DNA from: Grifola frondosa | Taxonomy: Eukaryota; Basidiomycota; Agaricomycetes; Polyporales; Grifolaceae | NCBI GenBank assembly: GCA_001683735.1 | Contig: LUGG01000006.1 | Span: 186,001-250,000 of the forward strand | DNA: 64,000 bases | Direction of reading: 5' to 3' | Part shown: one piece after another, positions 36,521 through 48,400 of the stretch | How positions within the stretch are numbered: the stretch's first letter is position 1 | Layout: each line of letters begins with the position of its first letter | Program-made: the position numbers and the translations under genes | Notes under the pieces: generated by a model | What the model was told of the DNA's origin: nothing | Seen by the model: the letters and a program-made list of their open reading frames with translations, nothing else | Databases searched by the model: none

Positions 36521-39107
36521 ATGTTCAACGCTCCCCGACCGGTACAGCCCTACGGAGGGCCATCAGCGCATAATTTTGGCGCAAGTTTTGTCACCGAAAA
36601 CCCATTGGCAACCTCGGTTTACGACGATGGACTTGACCCATGGAGTGCCGCACCAAGTCCAGCACCTCCTCCACTTCCTTCATTTCCAGCAGCCTCATCC
36701 AGTTTCAGCTCAGTGATTGGTGAGTCAAGAATTATATTTCTTGTGTAATGGTTCTTATCGAGTGTTCCCAGCGGATGCCATTGTCCGGCCATATACAATC
36801 GCGCATTCGCTGCGGTCGATTCTGCCAACACCGGAGAGACCTCCGTCAACGCTCTATCCAGAGTACTCGGGACATCTTCTCTCCCTGCATCCACCATCGA
36901 CAAGGTGTGCTCTTCGTTATCTAAACTAATTTTTCCATTGATATCGGTCGTAGATAATCAGTTTAGTCAGTTCACGGACGCGTGTGTCGCGGCTTGAATT
37001 CTTTGTCGCACTTGCACTCGTTGCTTTGGCGCAGAGCGGGAAAGGTATGTGTCTGCATAACGATGATATATTAATTTCATATCTATTTGTTCTCATAGAT
37101 CCCAGTATTGAACGTGTTGCAGCTCTCGCACAACAGAATGCTCTCCCAGAGCCGACCCTTGATCTTGATTCGTTAGTACCCTCGACATCAACGTTCGGTC
37201 AGTATCAAAGCAGCGGAGACGTTATCCACGCGCCTGCTCCTGTCCGAGGTTACTCACCGACGACCCTTGGAATGCATCGAAGTTTCGTCGAATGCTCCCA
37301 CCAATGGTGTCAGTGCAGGTGCCGTGAGCCTGAATAACGGAGCGCCATCTAGTATATCAGGTACTGGCCTACCAAGAGAGTGGTGGAAGAAACAAGAAAC
37401 CGTATACGTCAATATCTTAGGGCAGCAAGGATTCATTCTAAACAGATATCTCGTTTATGAAGTTGCGACTGATGTATGTCACACATTATATGGCGCTCTT
37501 GTCACGTCGCTGACTTTGATGAACTTCCGTAGCGAGGTGCGCCAGTGCCAAGACGCTATTCTGAATTTGTTTTCTTGTGGGAGTACTTGGTGAAACGTTA
37601 TCCCTTCCGGCTCCTCCCAGCACTGCCCCCAAAACGAATCGGACGTAAGTTGCCTATCGGCTATGTTTTATTGACTCTAACAACTGCTCGCACAGCGGAC
37701 GAGACTTTCTTGGAGCAAAGAAGGTAGTTGTGACAATCGTTCCCGCAAAAAAAGCCAACTAACTCCCTTTCCAGGAGAGGACTAGCGCGGTTTATTAACT
37801 TTGTTGTGTAAGCCAGTGATAATCGCACTCTCGTCGCACTACTCATGTCCTTATCTCAGGAATCATCCAATCATCAAGGAAGATGGACTGCTTGCTGTCT
37901 TCCTAACAGAACCGTCCTTGGAAGAATGGCGCAAGCACTCGTCGGTCTCATATGAGGAAGAATCAGCGAGCAAACGTGTAGACAGAATTGAGGAGATGAG
38001 TATTCCAAGTGATCTCGAGGAGAAACTTGCGTGCGTTCTCCATTTTTACCCCACGTTGCGTGACATATTATCTTAAACTCCTGTTGCAGCGTGGTTCGGA
38101 ACAAGCTCGGATTCCTCATCGAACACTGGCAGAAAATCTGTCTCCTTGCGGAGCGCATTGTCAGGCGACGTGAGGCAGCAGCGGTACGACTCCCTCATGT
38201 ACTCCGGCGCACCTTCATGCCGACTCACTTGCACTTACCTCCATTTCTCCCACCTCGTCCGTTTCGTCTTCCGCCGACGTCGATTCCACCTCGTCGTCAT
38301 CAATATTATCCACGCTCACCGCGACTGTGCGCCGTACTCCTATCGACGGCCAGGCGGACATGTCGAGGTTGACAAATAGCGTGAAGTCCCTCGTTGAGGT
38401 CAACGAACGGTGTTGGCGAGGCGACGAGTGTGAGCTCTGTGCCGGCGTCAGACAGGGCCTAGTGCATATCGCGAGCCATACGCAGAAGCATGCAGATTCG
38501 TTGGAGCATAGGGTAAGCATGCGCGCTGCTCTTCTTACTAAATGCTGAATCTAGCAACAGTCACGGATCATGCTCTATTCTACGCTGGAGGCGCTGAAGG
38601 TAAGCGTATTCTTTCTCAATCTTGATATCAAATTAAGCGATCACTACAGAGCCAGCGAGACTTGTATATTGCTATGCGCGATCTCCTCATCCGACACGAT
38701 CGCCTGTCAGTTGACCAGGTCGATCGTCTGAAGAAGCGTGTCGAGACGAATTCATTGAAATTAGAGACGGTGAGGCAGGTCCAGAAGGAAGGCTGGGAAC
38801 ACGAGGCGGACAAGATTACCGGAAACATCGAAAAAGACCAAGCGACGATAGCTTCCCTTCTCAACAGAAGAGTGTTCATTCGTGCATGGTATGTCTTGGA
38901 TTATCCTCAAATATTGTCGTCATCTTACCGATGGGTTGAAATGTTAGTATGTGGCACGAGCTTCGAGTGGTGTTGCACAACAGGGAGAACGCATTGCTGA
39001 CGCAGACGGTGCAGGCGTTCGCGCGAGAGGAGCAAGACTTCTCGGAGGGGGTTGCGTCAAATTGGGCTTCTTTGGTGGATGCGGTGTCCGGAATGCCCTT
39101 CGAGTGA
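36521..39107 (+). CDS. MVP1: sorting nexin Mvp1 (SNX8-like)
   Basis: The protein begins [20 protein letters not shown]. An EH-like helical region reads [20 protein letters not shown], then [20 protein letters not shown]. The PX domain reads [40 protein letters not shown] and [11 protein letters not shown], then [23 protein letters not shown]-like C-terminus ([60 protein letters not shown]) ends DAVSGMPFE at 39107. Mvp1 works on endosomes in vacuolar protein sorting, in parallel with retromer. It is the second sorting nexin in this window besides VPS5. Many short introns are present. The frame near 38170-38345 (PX-BAR linker) was hardest to join and may contain a frame slip. Confidence 0.9.
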
Positions 39108-39433
39108 TTTGGAGTGGCAGCTGATGTATTATATTGGGACGCTTGAAGGCTGTAATTCATTTATCTAATGAGATACCAGTCGAGTATGTTTATGACCTGT
39201 ATACGACTTATGACGAAATGATATTTATCGGAGGATGTATTACTCTGCACCGTGGTGCTTCAATTGAAATTGTCTTCGTACATGATTGAAACATGAACTA
39301 ATACCCAAAATGGAGCACATCCATCAAGCACACTGAGTAACTTGGTAGTGTGGTTATTACAATAGTGATACAGCATCATATCGACGAAAGCTACGATAGA
39401 AGAGATACAACACGTTCGACAAGACAGTAATAA

Positions 39434-42400
39434 TCAACTCCATCGCGGCTGTTCCCCCCATCTCCCTCCTCTGTCACGAGGAGGGCTTGAAGATGGACCG
39501 CCTCTACCACGTCCGCGGCCTTTCGGCCATCCGCCGTCGCGGGGTCGGTCATCCCCTCTTCCCCTGCCCCTCGGGCCACCCCGACCTCGATACGGGCTAC
39601 CTCTGTCAAGATTATAAGATGTGCCAGGATATTGTCGGTCCTGCTCATAGCGATCATAGGAGGTATCGGGGTAAGGTCTCGGCGGGGTCTGACTCGCGGA
39701 GTACGCCGTAGGAGGAGGATAAGCAGTTGGGAATGCGGGTGGTGTGTTCATCCAAGGCTGTAGCGGAATTGCTGTCGGGACGGGTATGGATGGTGGAGGT
39801 GGCGGCGGTTGAGCAGGTTGCGGTGGACTAGGTGCCATTGCACCCGAAGACAATGCCTGCAGCATCAACTGAATTTGCTCTGGCGTCAGAGATGCAACTT
39901 CCGCTGCTAGCGAAGCGGACGAAGGGACGGCAGGAATAGATGACACAGTGGAGGAAGGGAGGATGCTTGGAAGTACGTTGTGATTTTGCTGTTGAAATTG
40001 CGACAGATCAAATGTGGGGGTACGAGGGTGCTGTGACGGGGGGCATTGGTACAGACAAAGTCGGCGGAGGCACAAGCTTTCCCTTTGTCAATACCCAAAT
40101 ACCAACTAGGTAGTTCAAACTCCTCGATTTAGGTAGCCTCAGCTCATCCAAGAGCTCCATGTATTCAGGGATAGGATCAGTAGTTAGGAGAGGCACAATG
40201 TATAGTTCGCGACCCGGCGCATGTTCTTTCGGTCGGTTTCCCCAGGGGAAGATGAGTCCATGACGCCTTGAGATACCTCGTTGTCAGCTAATGAGTAATG
40301 AGTACAAATATGATGACACTCACCCTTTCGAAATGAGGTAATCTACCAACGATTGGAATGATGTAGGATCAACACCTGCATTGGGCGCGAAAGCAACCGC
40401 AATGAGCTCTTTTGAGGCATTCAAACGCATCTGGGTCAAGTACTGAGCAGACGTCTCCACAGGCACCCGACCGTCAATCCTCAGCTCTTTCGAAGGGAAG
40501 AGCGTCTGCCACAAGGGTGAATCGGCGCCTAGCGTACGGCCACCCATCTGTTGAGCAGACAGGGCAACTTCCTGCGACATTGTAGAATCCAAAGGCATGC
40601 TCAGCTGTCAATCCGGTGTTAGAATACATCAGTCACATGAAAATATCCGGGATGACTTACTGTGCCAGTCCAAACTTTGGGCGATGTATCAAACGTCTCA
40701 TGCTGCACTTCGAAACTGTCATCGGTAGTCGAAGTAGGTTTTTCCTCTTCGTCCCTACCCAAAAACATGTCAAAGTCCTGATCATCTGCCTCTTCGCCAA
40801 GGATATCAGATTCAATCATTGGGTCCTTGTGCTCTTGTGCAGGCGGCGGCGACGACGACTCGTGCGGTCCGTGTCCCTGACCATCATTCGCCCTCGAGGT
40901 CCAAAGAGCGTTCAGATCAAAAGATGGCCTAGAGGGCATATCAGGATTGGATGTCTTCATGGCGAATGGCGAAAGACCCGTGGGTTGAGATGGAGCAACC
41001 CTGAGTGGACTCGGCTGCGCTGTGGGTTTCTCGTGTTGTTCCACCAAGAGTGGCGGGCTCTCGCGGAATGGCGTAGACATAGAATCAAGCGGAGTCATCG
41101 CGACGTCCGGGGAGGGCTCCTCATCGATATTGATGAGGTCTGCGAGGTTCAGTTCATTCTCCACAGGCCCAGACAAGTCGGACGCGGAGGGTGCAAACAT
41201 AGGGTTCAGCGGAGACCGTCCAATGCTCATGCCCATAGCAGACGACGCGGCTTGGTCGTGCATTGGAATTGGCGGTGGTCCGCCCCAGCTGGGGGTCTGT
41301 GGCACAACGGGCGACTCAGGCGGAATTGAGCCTTGGCTAGCAGACTGGGCACGCTGTGCCTGGAGTCTCAGACGGGCGAGCCGTTCTCTTTCAATCCGCT
41401 CCTCTTCTTCTTCCTCACGCTCGCGTTCAACGTCACGCTGCGCTGCACCAGTTACATCTTCAATGTCCTGCAAGCCCTTGTGAGTGATCTTGGCGCGCGG
41501 AACGCTCGATTTCTTCAAGATAGAATGAGCCAAAGCCTCCTCTTCGGCTTTCCTGATAGACTGCTTCGTCTCTTCGCTAGCTAGATCAGTCGAGGACATC
41601 GTCGAAAGTTCTTTCGGTGTAATATGGGACGACGCAATACGCATGTGAAGGACAACACGATCTGGTTTGCTCAAATTAAATGTAAGCATCCGGAAGCACT
41701 CCCTGTAAACCAAAGGTTGAGTTTCGAAACAAAATATGATATGCCATAATCAACGCACTTGTACTTTCCGGCAACAATTTGCTTGCCAGTCTTATCAGGT
41801 TCAGAGTAAAGTTCATACATGCACTCTTCCAGGTCAGCACCGAAGCGCTTCGCGTTCATCTCCAGTCTCTCTTTCTCCTCATCAGTAAGATCTTCCGGCT
41901 TCTTATCAGGATGTATATCCCCATCACTGGACTTCTCACGATGTTCCGGGTCGAGCAAAAATGGGTATCGCAAGAAGATGCCACAAAACAGCTCTTGCAG
42001 TTTCGTGAGGCAATACTTCCTCGCAGCGTCCTCACCTGCAGTCGACTCGGAACGTGTCCGCTTCGCCGGAGGCTGAGAGGATGGTGACTTCTTGCGTTTG
42101 GTATGGCTTGGTTCTGGGGACGAAAATTCTTTATGAATAGATGATTCCTTGAGTACTGCACTTCCACGACGGAGTCGCTTGGGACCCTTCGCTGCTTTCT
42201 TGGACTTGGGAGAGTCAGAGCCCGATTCCGATTCCGAATGCATAGAAACACGTCTAGAGCGGCGCTGAGCAACCGCACACACCTCATCATTAATGAATAT
42301 TGAGCGATCAAAGATAAGTGTACGCACCTTTCCAATGCGTTTGGGCTCAAGATACTCGTCCTCACTGGCATCTCCCTCAGATTCCGTCCGCGGCTCCTCC

Positions 42401-43402
42401 ACAATTTTTTCCTCCTCTGACTCTACTTTGACTTTCTCGGGTGCGATCGATGTCTGTTGAGGAGCGGGGTCGACATGGAGGTTGCCCCTGGCTTCTTCCA
42501 ATGCTTCCGGCCCTTCCCATTCCACTATACATGAAAGAAAGCAGCTATCAGTATCCTCTGTGACACACCACAACACAAGAATGAAACAGACATGAGGTCG
42601 GCTAAAGAGCAAGCCAAGACTCAATGGTACCACTATGACAGTACTTTGGCATTCTGCATGTCCACAGCCTCATAGCATTCACCGAACAGCGCATATAGCT
42701 ATCGATTGTAATTAACGATGATGCTGGAAGGGCTTATGGTTTGCTACAACACAGGTGAACTGAACAACATGGCAGGGCTTGCTGAGGCGCGGGGATAGTG
42801 CTCAACAAACCTCTACGCAGGAAGGACGGGGCTGCAGACCACTCAGAAGACCGACATGGCAAACGAATGGTACAACAATACAACAATCATATTGTCGAAG
42901 GTACATCATTGAGAGTCGGGCACAAACAGGGGTGAAGTGAAGGCGGTCTGCACGAAACCAGAGATACTCACTGATTGTCCGCAACCCAGTCTTCTCATGG
43001 CAAGTAGGGCAAATGTATAGTTCTAAAAGGATAACGTCAGAGAACCATCACATTGGGAAATGGCCTGGGATGAAGGGAACACTTACGTATATCCTCAGCA
43101 TCCCTCTCGCTCAGCTGAACACAGCGGAAATGATACCTGGATAGACGTTAATGACACACGCATGGCAGCCATAGAAACTAAACGTACCAGTCCTTACATT
43201 CGCCGCAATATATCATGGGCGATCCATCGTCAGCCTTTTTGCATGAACAATACAATCGAAATTTGCTAGACGCCTTCGGCGTTGCTTTGGCTTTCACCCT
43301 CAGGCCACTATATTTCGCATTTTCCTTATTATCGAGGAGAATTGTCGAGTCTTGCGAGGCCGTTCGCGCTTGTCGAATGCGCGCTGCGGAGCGAGTAGTC
43401 AT
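39434..43402 (-). CDS. Bye1/DIDO-like PHD-TFIIS central-SPOC transcription protein with RGG tail
   Basis: The ATG at 43402 gives MTTRSAARIRQARTASQDST. The PHD finger reads YCSCKKADDGSPMIYCGECK, then DWYHFRCVQLSERDAEDI and ELYICPTCHEKTG, split by two introns. A 448-base intron (42525-42972) follows. After an acidic Ser-rich linker comes a TFIIS central domain (KYCLTKLQELFCGIFLRYPF, ERLEMNAKRFGADLEECMYE, YKECFRMLTFNLSKPDRVVL). A helical KEEE-rich spacer leads to a SPOC domain (VWTGTLSMPLDST, LFPSKELRIDGRVPVETSAQ, SRSLNYLVGIWVLTKGK). A Pro-rich segment ends in an Arg-Gly tail (RGRGGPRGRGRGDDRPRDGG). Yeast Bye1 and animal PHF3/DIDO1 share this order and bind RNA polymerase II with H3K4me3 and the phosphorylated CTD. 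The RGG tail suggests RNA binding. Whether it is the strict BYE1 orthologue is inference. Confidence 0.88.
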
Positions 43403-45451
43403 CGTTGCGCAAATTGCAAGGAGCGTGGGATTCTGAACCAATTGTGGCGCTATGACCGACTACGGTGGCTGATGTTTAAACCCCGACATGGCCATTGCCG
43501 AGGTCAGCCACCAATGCACTTGACTTGCGCAAAACCACCAGCCATGTCATCATGTTGCATTTACAGTGCCTTGTCTGCTCTTGATTACAAGTTCCACCTG
43601 GTTCGGACGTCTGTTTCTTCAGCTGTCTCGGCCGTTAGTTTCTGGCTATGCTGCTATAGACCTCCCGCTCTTGAAGCTATGCTTTGCTGTAGTCGCGGGT
43701 ATTCTAGGACCCCTGTGGCGTCCACCAAATATTACGGAATTTCCGTCATACTCAGTACTGAGTACTGAAGGCTCACTAAGCCACCCCTTGATCTGCGTGG
43801 GTTACTTATCGCAACGAAGTTCATTCCATGGCCACTCGCTACGGAAGGCTATTCCGTGGGACACAGTGGTCCGGTCGACGGCCCTCATTCAGGAGGTTGC
43901 AATGCACCAGAGTGGGTCCATTCCCATACAATGCTCATTTTGTGCTGACTGGACCTAGAGAATGGACTTTTTATGCTTCTCGGTCCCACAGCCGGCGGCT
44001 TGTGCGCACTCACTTCCGAGTCCCGAGGTCGCCAGGCGCGTCCATAACGTACACGTGATGCACGTGACCGTTCCATGCGGTCGCGAGCGCGAGCCCAATG
44101 ACGCGTACCGCTACCGAGGGACTGATTTGCCAGTTTAATCGAGCAGCGCTGGAATACTGTTGGAATGCCTCACACAAGATTTCACTTCACGCGCTCGGGT
44201 GAATCAAGTTGTCAAAATCCGAGGATCTGTTGGAACTTGGAACGAATTGTCTCATGTCGTAGTTGCTGATGTCTTCGACACGCCGCGTTTTGTGACGGTG
44301 TTGGTCGGTCAGCGTTTGCTGCGTCCAATCTACCCACAGCGTTGTCTCCGTCATATCTTCGTCATAGGCCTTGTGTCGGGTGGGGCGATGAGAGACTATT
44401 ATGGGCCTGACTCACAGCAAATGTCAGGCGGACCTGATCGCAATGTGCTAGTCGCCTCCTCTCTGAGTTTCATTCAAAGAAAAGGGGGGCTGCATGCTTC
44501 GAGATGTGGAACGCACACGGACGACTACGGCCATGCAGTCCACTGCTGCGCGAATCAATGGTATTCTCCATGCGTATCTCGGCGAGAAGGCTCTTGCGAC
44601 TGAGTTGGGGTCAAAGAATGCCATTCTCGACGATTGTTGTAGTAGGATAGTAAGAATAGATTTACGAATGGACTGAATTGAGACCGAGAGACGGATCGCA
44701 ATGAGGGAGTGCGGTGACTGCACAAAGTTTGTCCTTATGGCGCGCTCGGCAAAAATGAGCGCTCAGGGCTGAGCTGCCGGACGCGACTTCGCACTGGGTC
44801 GCACCCATCCTTCTTCGCTAACAACCAGAAATCTCGCTCCTTTCACCCTCTATCCTTTGCGCGCTTTAGTGTCCACGACGATCCCGTCGTCGGGCACCGG
44901 GAGGTGTAGAATATTCCCCTAGTTCTGGTCCGTGGGTTCCCTCAACCTGTCTGTACCTGTCATCTCCCCGCCTCAGTCATATCCATCCCATTGGCATATT
45001 CTCGGGTCTATATCGACTTCATATCAGCACCACCCCTTCCTTGTCTTCCTATATCCAGCTCGCGCGGCTGTACACACAGAACCTGACAATCTGCTGACTT
45101 GAATGCTTGTACTTGTGGTTCGTCGTCTCCTCGGCTTTGATTCTCACTTCCCAATCAGAGTTCGGCATTCCTAGTATCTATAATACTAGACTATTTCTCC
45201 GTGGCATTCTGGGTACGCTGGCCTTTTCTGTTGCGTAAACCCTACGCCCATTTTGCCATTCCCATGCTCACCAGTGCTCACCTCTTCCCTATTACCCACA
45301 GGACTGCCGGAGTTGATTCCCTTTCGGCCTCTTGTTGGAGTGCGTGTCATTGTAGCTTCTACTCCTATGTTCTTGTGTTGACGACGCGTCTTACAACGCA
45401 GCAAGGTGGTACCATCTGCGGCAAGCCTCTCCTTACGACAATCATACCCAC
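43403..45451. other. long intergenic region between divergent BYE1-like and kinase genes
   Basis: Two kilobases with only short open frames in conflicting phases (for example 43352-43768 and 44160-44603 on plus) and no domain. The last 600 bases before the kinase ATG are pyrimidine-rich, as usual for a long fungal leader. Confidence 0.55.
44052..44066. promoter_or_regulatory. paired CACGTG E-boxes
   Basis: Two palindromic CACGTG hexamers (44052-44057 and 44061-44066) lie nine bases apart start to start. CACGTG is bound by bHLH factors of the Cbf1/Pho4 type in fungi. Use of this pair is inference; it lies 650 bases from one start codon and 1.4 kb from the other. Confidence 0.4.
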
Positions 45452-48400
45452 ATGGCAGACGTTTTGGCGTCCTCCAAATTCAATGTGACTGTCTCGAACC
45501 CGTTCCAGATGGTATCACACAAACACTCCGAATCCAGCCCTCCATCCGTTACAGTAGCATCTTCTTCCCGGGTGCAGTCGCCTTCTCAGGTTTCGGGGCT
45601 CCAGCCGAAGACATTCAGTCGGTTACGATCGTCCCTGGAGCAAAGTTTGCGTACGGCGACAAAGTCCAAGTCGAAACTTCCCGCGATTGTCGACGAGACA
45701 GGTGTTCTCTCTCAGAGTGAGACCAAAGGCAAGGGAAGAGCGTCCGAGGATGATGTCCCGAAGGAGAAGGAGAAAGCCAAATCAAGGATGTTATCTAAAG
45801 TTTCGTTCCGTCGGCCGGGGAAAGATTCATCTGCTCCGTCACCTGTGCCACCTCCGGTGGCCAGCGAACAGAAGGAAGCTGAAGGGCGGAGAGGGTCGGC
45901 ACAAGGACAAAGTTCGTGTAGCTGGGCATACAAGCTTCTTGACGCCCTCGTTGCGGCAGGCCTCCATGTCTTCCCCCGCCCTACACTTATCATCGCAAGC
46001 TATTCCTTCATCCTTTACTCAACCTTTTGCGCTTCCCGCTGGGTCATCCTCGAACGTAGCCGCTCTCGTTTCCCCGCCTCGAGAACGTGTGAGAAAGTCG
46101 AGCGCACAGCCCACCTTGTCTACGAAGGAGATTAGCGGGCCGACACCTCTTGCACCTCGTCGAGACGTTCGTTCCAATGGCCATTCTGCATCCTCACCAC
46201 CTAGAGATGCTGCTAATGAGCAGCGACCATCTAGATCGAGGCCAGCACCTCTCGCTCTTTCCCCCGCAGCTACAGCTCCATCACTCTCTGTGGAACGCTC
46301 AACCCGCTCACCTATACCCCGGAAACACCCACTCGCAAAGCTCGGGAGGCGACGAGATCACCTGATCCGTCATTGCCTTCGCCTCGAGGAATAGCATCCA
46401 GTTCCTCGAGAAGAGCTGCGGCAAGCACAAGTCACCTACCACTCGGCAGTCCGCCTAACTCTCCCACCACACCGCGTGTAATAAGTCCTATTAATGCACG
46501 TTCTTCCTCTCGCACAGGTACTCACCGTGCTACGCCGTCAGCTTCCTCTTCACACCTCCCGCTTGCATCTTCGCCATCGCCAAACTCTGCTCCCTCTGTG
46601 CGAAGACCATCGTTAGACTTACAGCGTCCGCCCGCCATCGCACCATTATCAAGTCGCTCTCGTTCAGTCACTCCTACCAGTCCCGCTCGCAGTCGTGCGG
46701 TATCTCCCACGCAAAGAAACTTCTCCCCGTCATTTTCCCAGAATCGCTTCCTGAATGCTTCCACTACATCCTTATCTCCATCGGCGAATCCTGAATATCG
46801 GGAACTCATTCGCGCGGCTTCATCATTCTTGTGCAAGGAGATGTTGAAACCCCCATCTCAGCTCAGCAAATCGAGCTTGCAGCCGAAGGAATGGGAAGAG
46901 GTGGAGGTTCGCATGCGTGCGCTCGCGCGTCTGGAGCGAGTTTGGGGCAAGAGTGGGGGTGGTATGAGCAGCTCATCACAGCTGAACTCCGTCAGCGCTC
47001 TGAGCTCTAGTGGGTTGAGTGCGGGCGGGGAGGAGAGGGAGCGGAGGTTGTTCTGTGAAGCGTTAAGGGATGGTTATGTTCTTTGCAAGTGCGTAACGAT
47101 CCTCTCTGGTTTACTAAAGCCACTGCTTTATATCAGCTGCTGATTGACCTTCTTTTGTAGGCTTGTGAATAAACTGTTTCCAGGCACCGTCGCTCGCGTC
47201 GACGCTAAAGAAGACGGTTTCGTGCGCACATCGAACGTTACCATGTTTCTCGCTGGTTGTCGCTCTGTGGGTGTTCAGGCCAACGAGCTCTTCCATCGAG
47301 ACGACCTCTTGGAGGCAAATCCAGAATCCCTTGCTCGTGTCGCGAAGACCATCCTCGCGTTGTCTGGGTTATCTGAGTTTCCAGGGTTGGATAGAGCGAA
47401 GCCCATTGTGGGTGGCGGTGGTGGTCAAGGACAATCATCTTCCGCCTCTTCTAGCAATCCATATGGCCTTGGTTCTAACTCACGAGCCGCTGCGTCGACT
47501 CCTAACCTGAGCGCTGCACAAAGATCAACGTCCTCTGGATCACCAGTCAGTAGAAGGCGTTGGAGCCCTCCACAGCCTCTACCTACTGTGCGTTCGGATA
47601 GTCCCAATGAGGAAGGGTCCAACTCGAGTGGGAGCAAGACAGTTGCCAACGGCGATATTGTGCATGAAAGTGATGCCGCTGGTCAGAGCGACCTCGACGA
47701 GGTCCCGCCGATCATCACGCCACCCCCACGATCGCCATTGCGTCCGCGAGCGGTCTCGGAGCGTGTCTCGATCGCCGATTCCACTCGTGCTTCAATGGGA
47801 GATTCTGTCGTTGGCTCTTTCGTTGAGTCCCTGGCATCGTCGGGCTTGCGGCAGTCGCAGGCGTCGAGCAACCTGACCGACACCACGGTATACTCGAGTT
47901 TACTTGAGCTGCAGCGAAGTACCAGTAGCGGCCAGAACAAGTTCGGGACGGTCCGGACCTTCACGACTGAGGCGACCTCCTTCGTCTCTTCGGACCCACC
48001 CTCAATGACCCGCACCGACGGCAGTTCCATCGCATCATCATTCAAGGATGATATGGTTCGGAAACGGAGCGTTGATACGAACTCACGACCTCCACGAGAG
48101 CGACGCCCGAGTGAGACTGCCATTGTCGACTTGTCCAGGGTGGTGGAGGAGGAAGAGAGTGGGTCAAGCTCGAAGGGAGGAAAGTCTAGGGACCATACAA
48201 GAAGCGAGAAGTCCTCTCAAGGGGAAACGCCACCGCCGCATCCACTGCCCAAGGCATCGGCCATTAAGTTAGGCAAGGGAAAATGGCCTGACGATTTCCT
48301 GGATGCGTTTCAGAGTGCCAGAGCCTCGCCCGTTTTGGACGATGACGATTCCGTCAGCACGGCTGCGCATACCCCTCTATCCATTTCTCCCCCGCGAAAG

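Noticed and set aside
42802..42984. Small minus frame in the long BYE1-like intron
   Set aside because: Only 60 codons with no homology or splice support.
43352..44603. Several 100-150-codon plus frames upstream of the kinase
   Set aside because: Phases conflict, no splice sites link them, and the composition is not protein-like.
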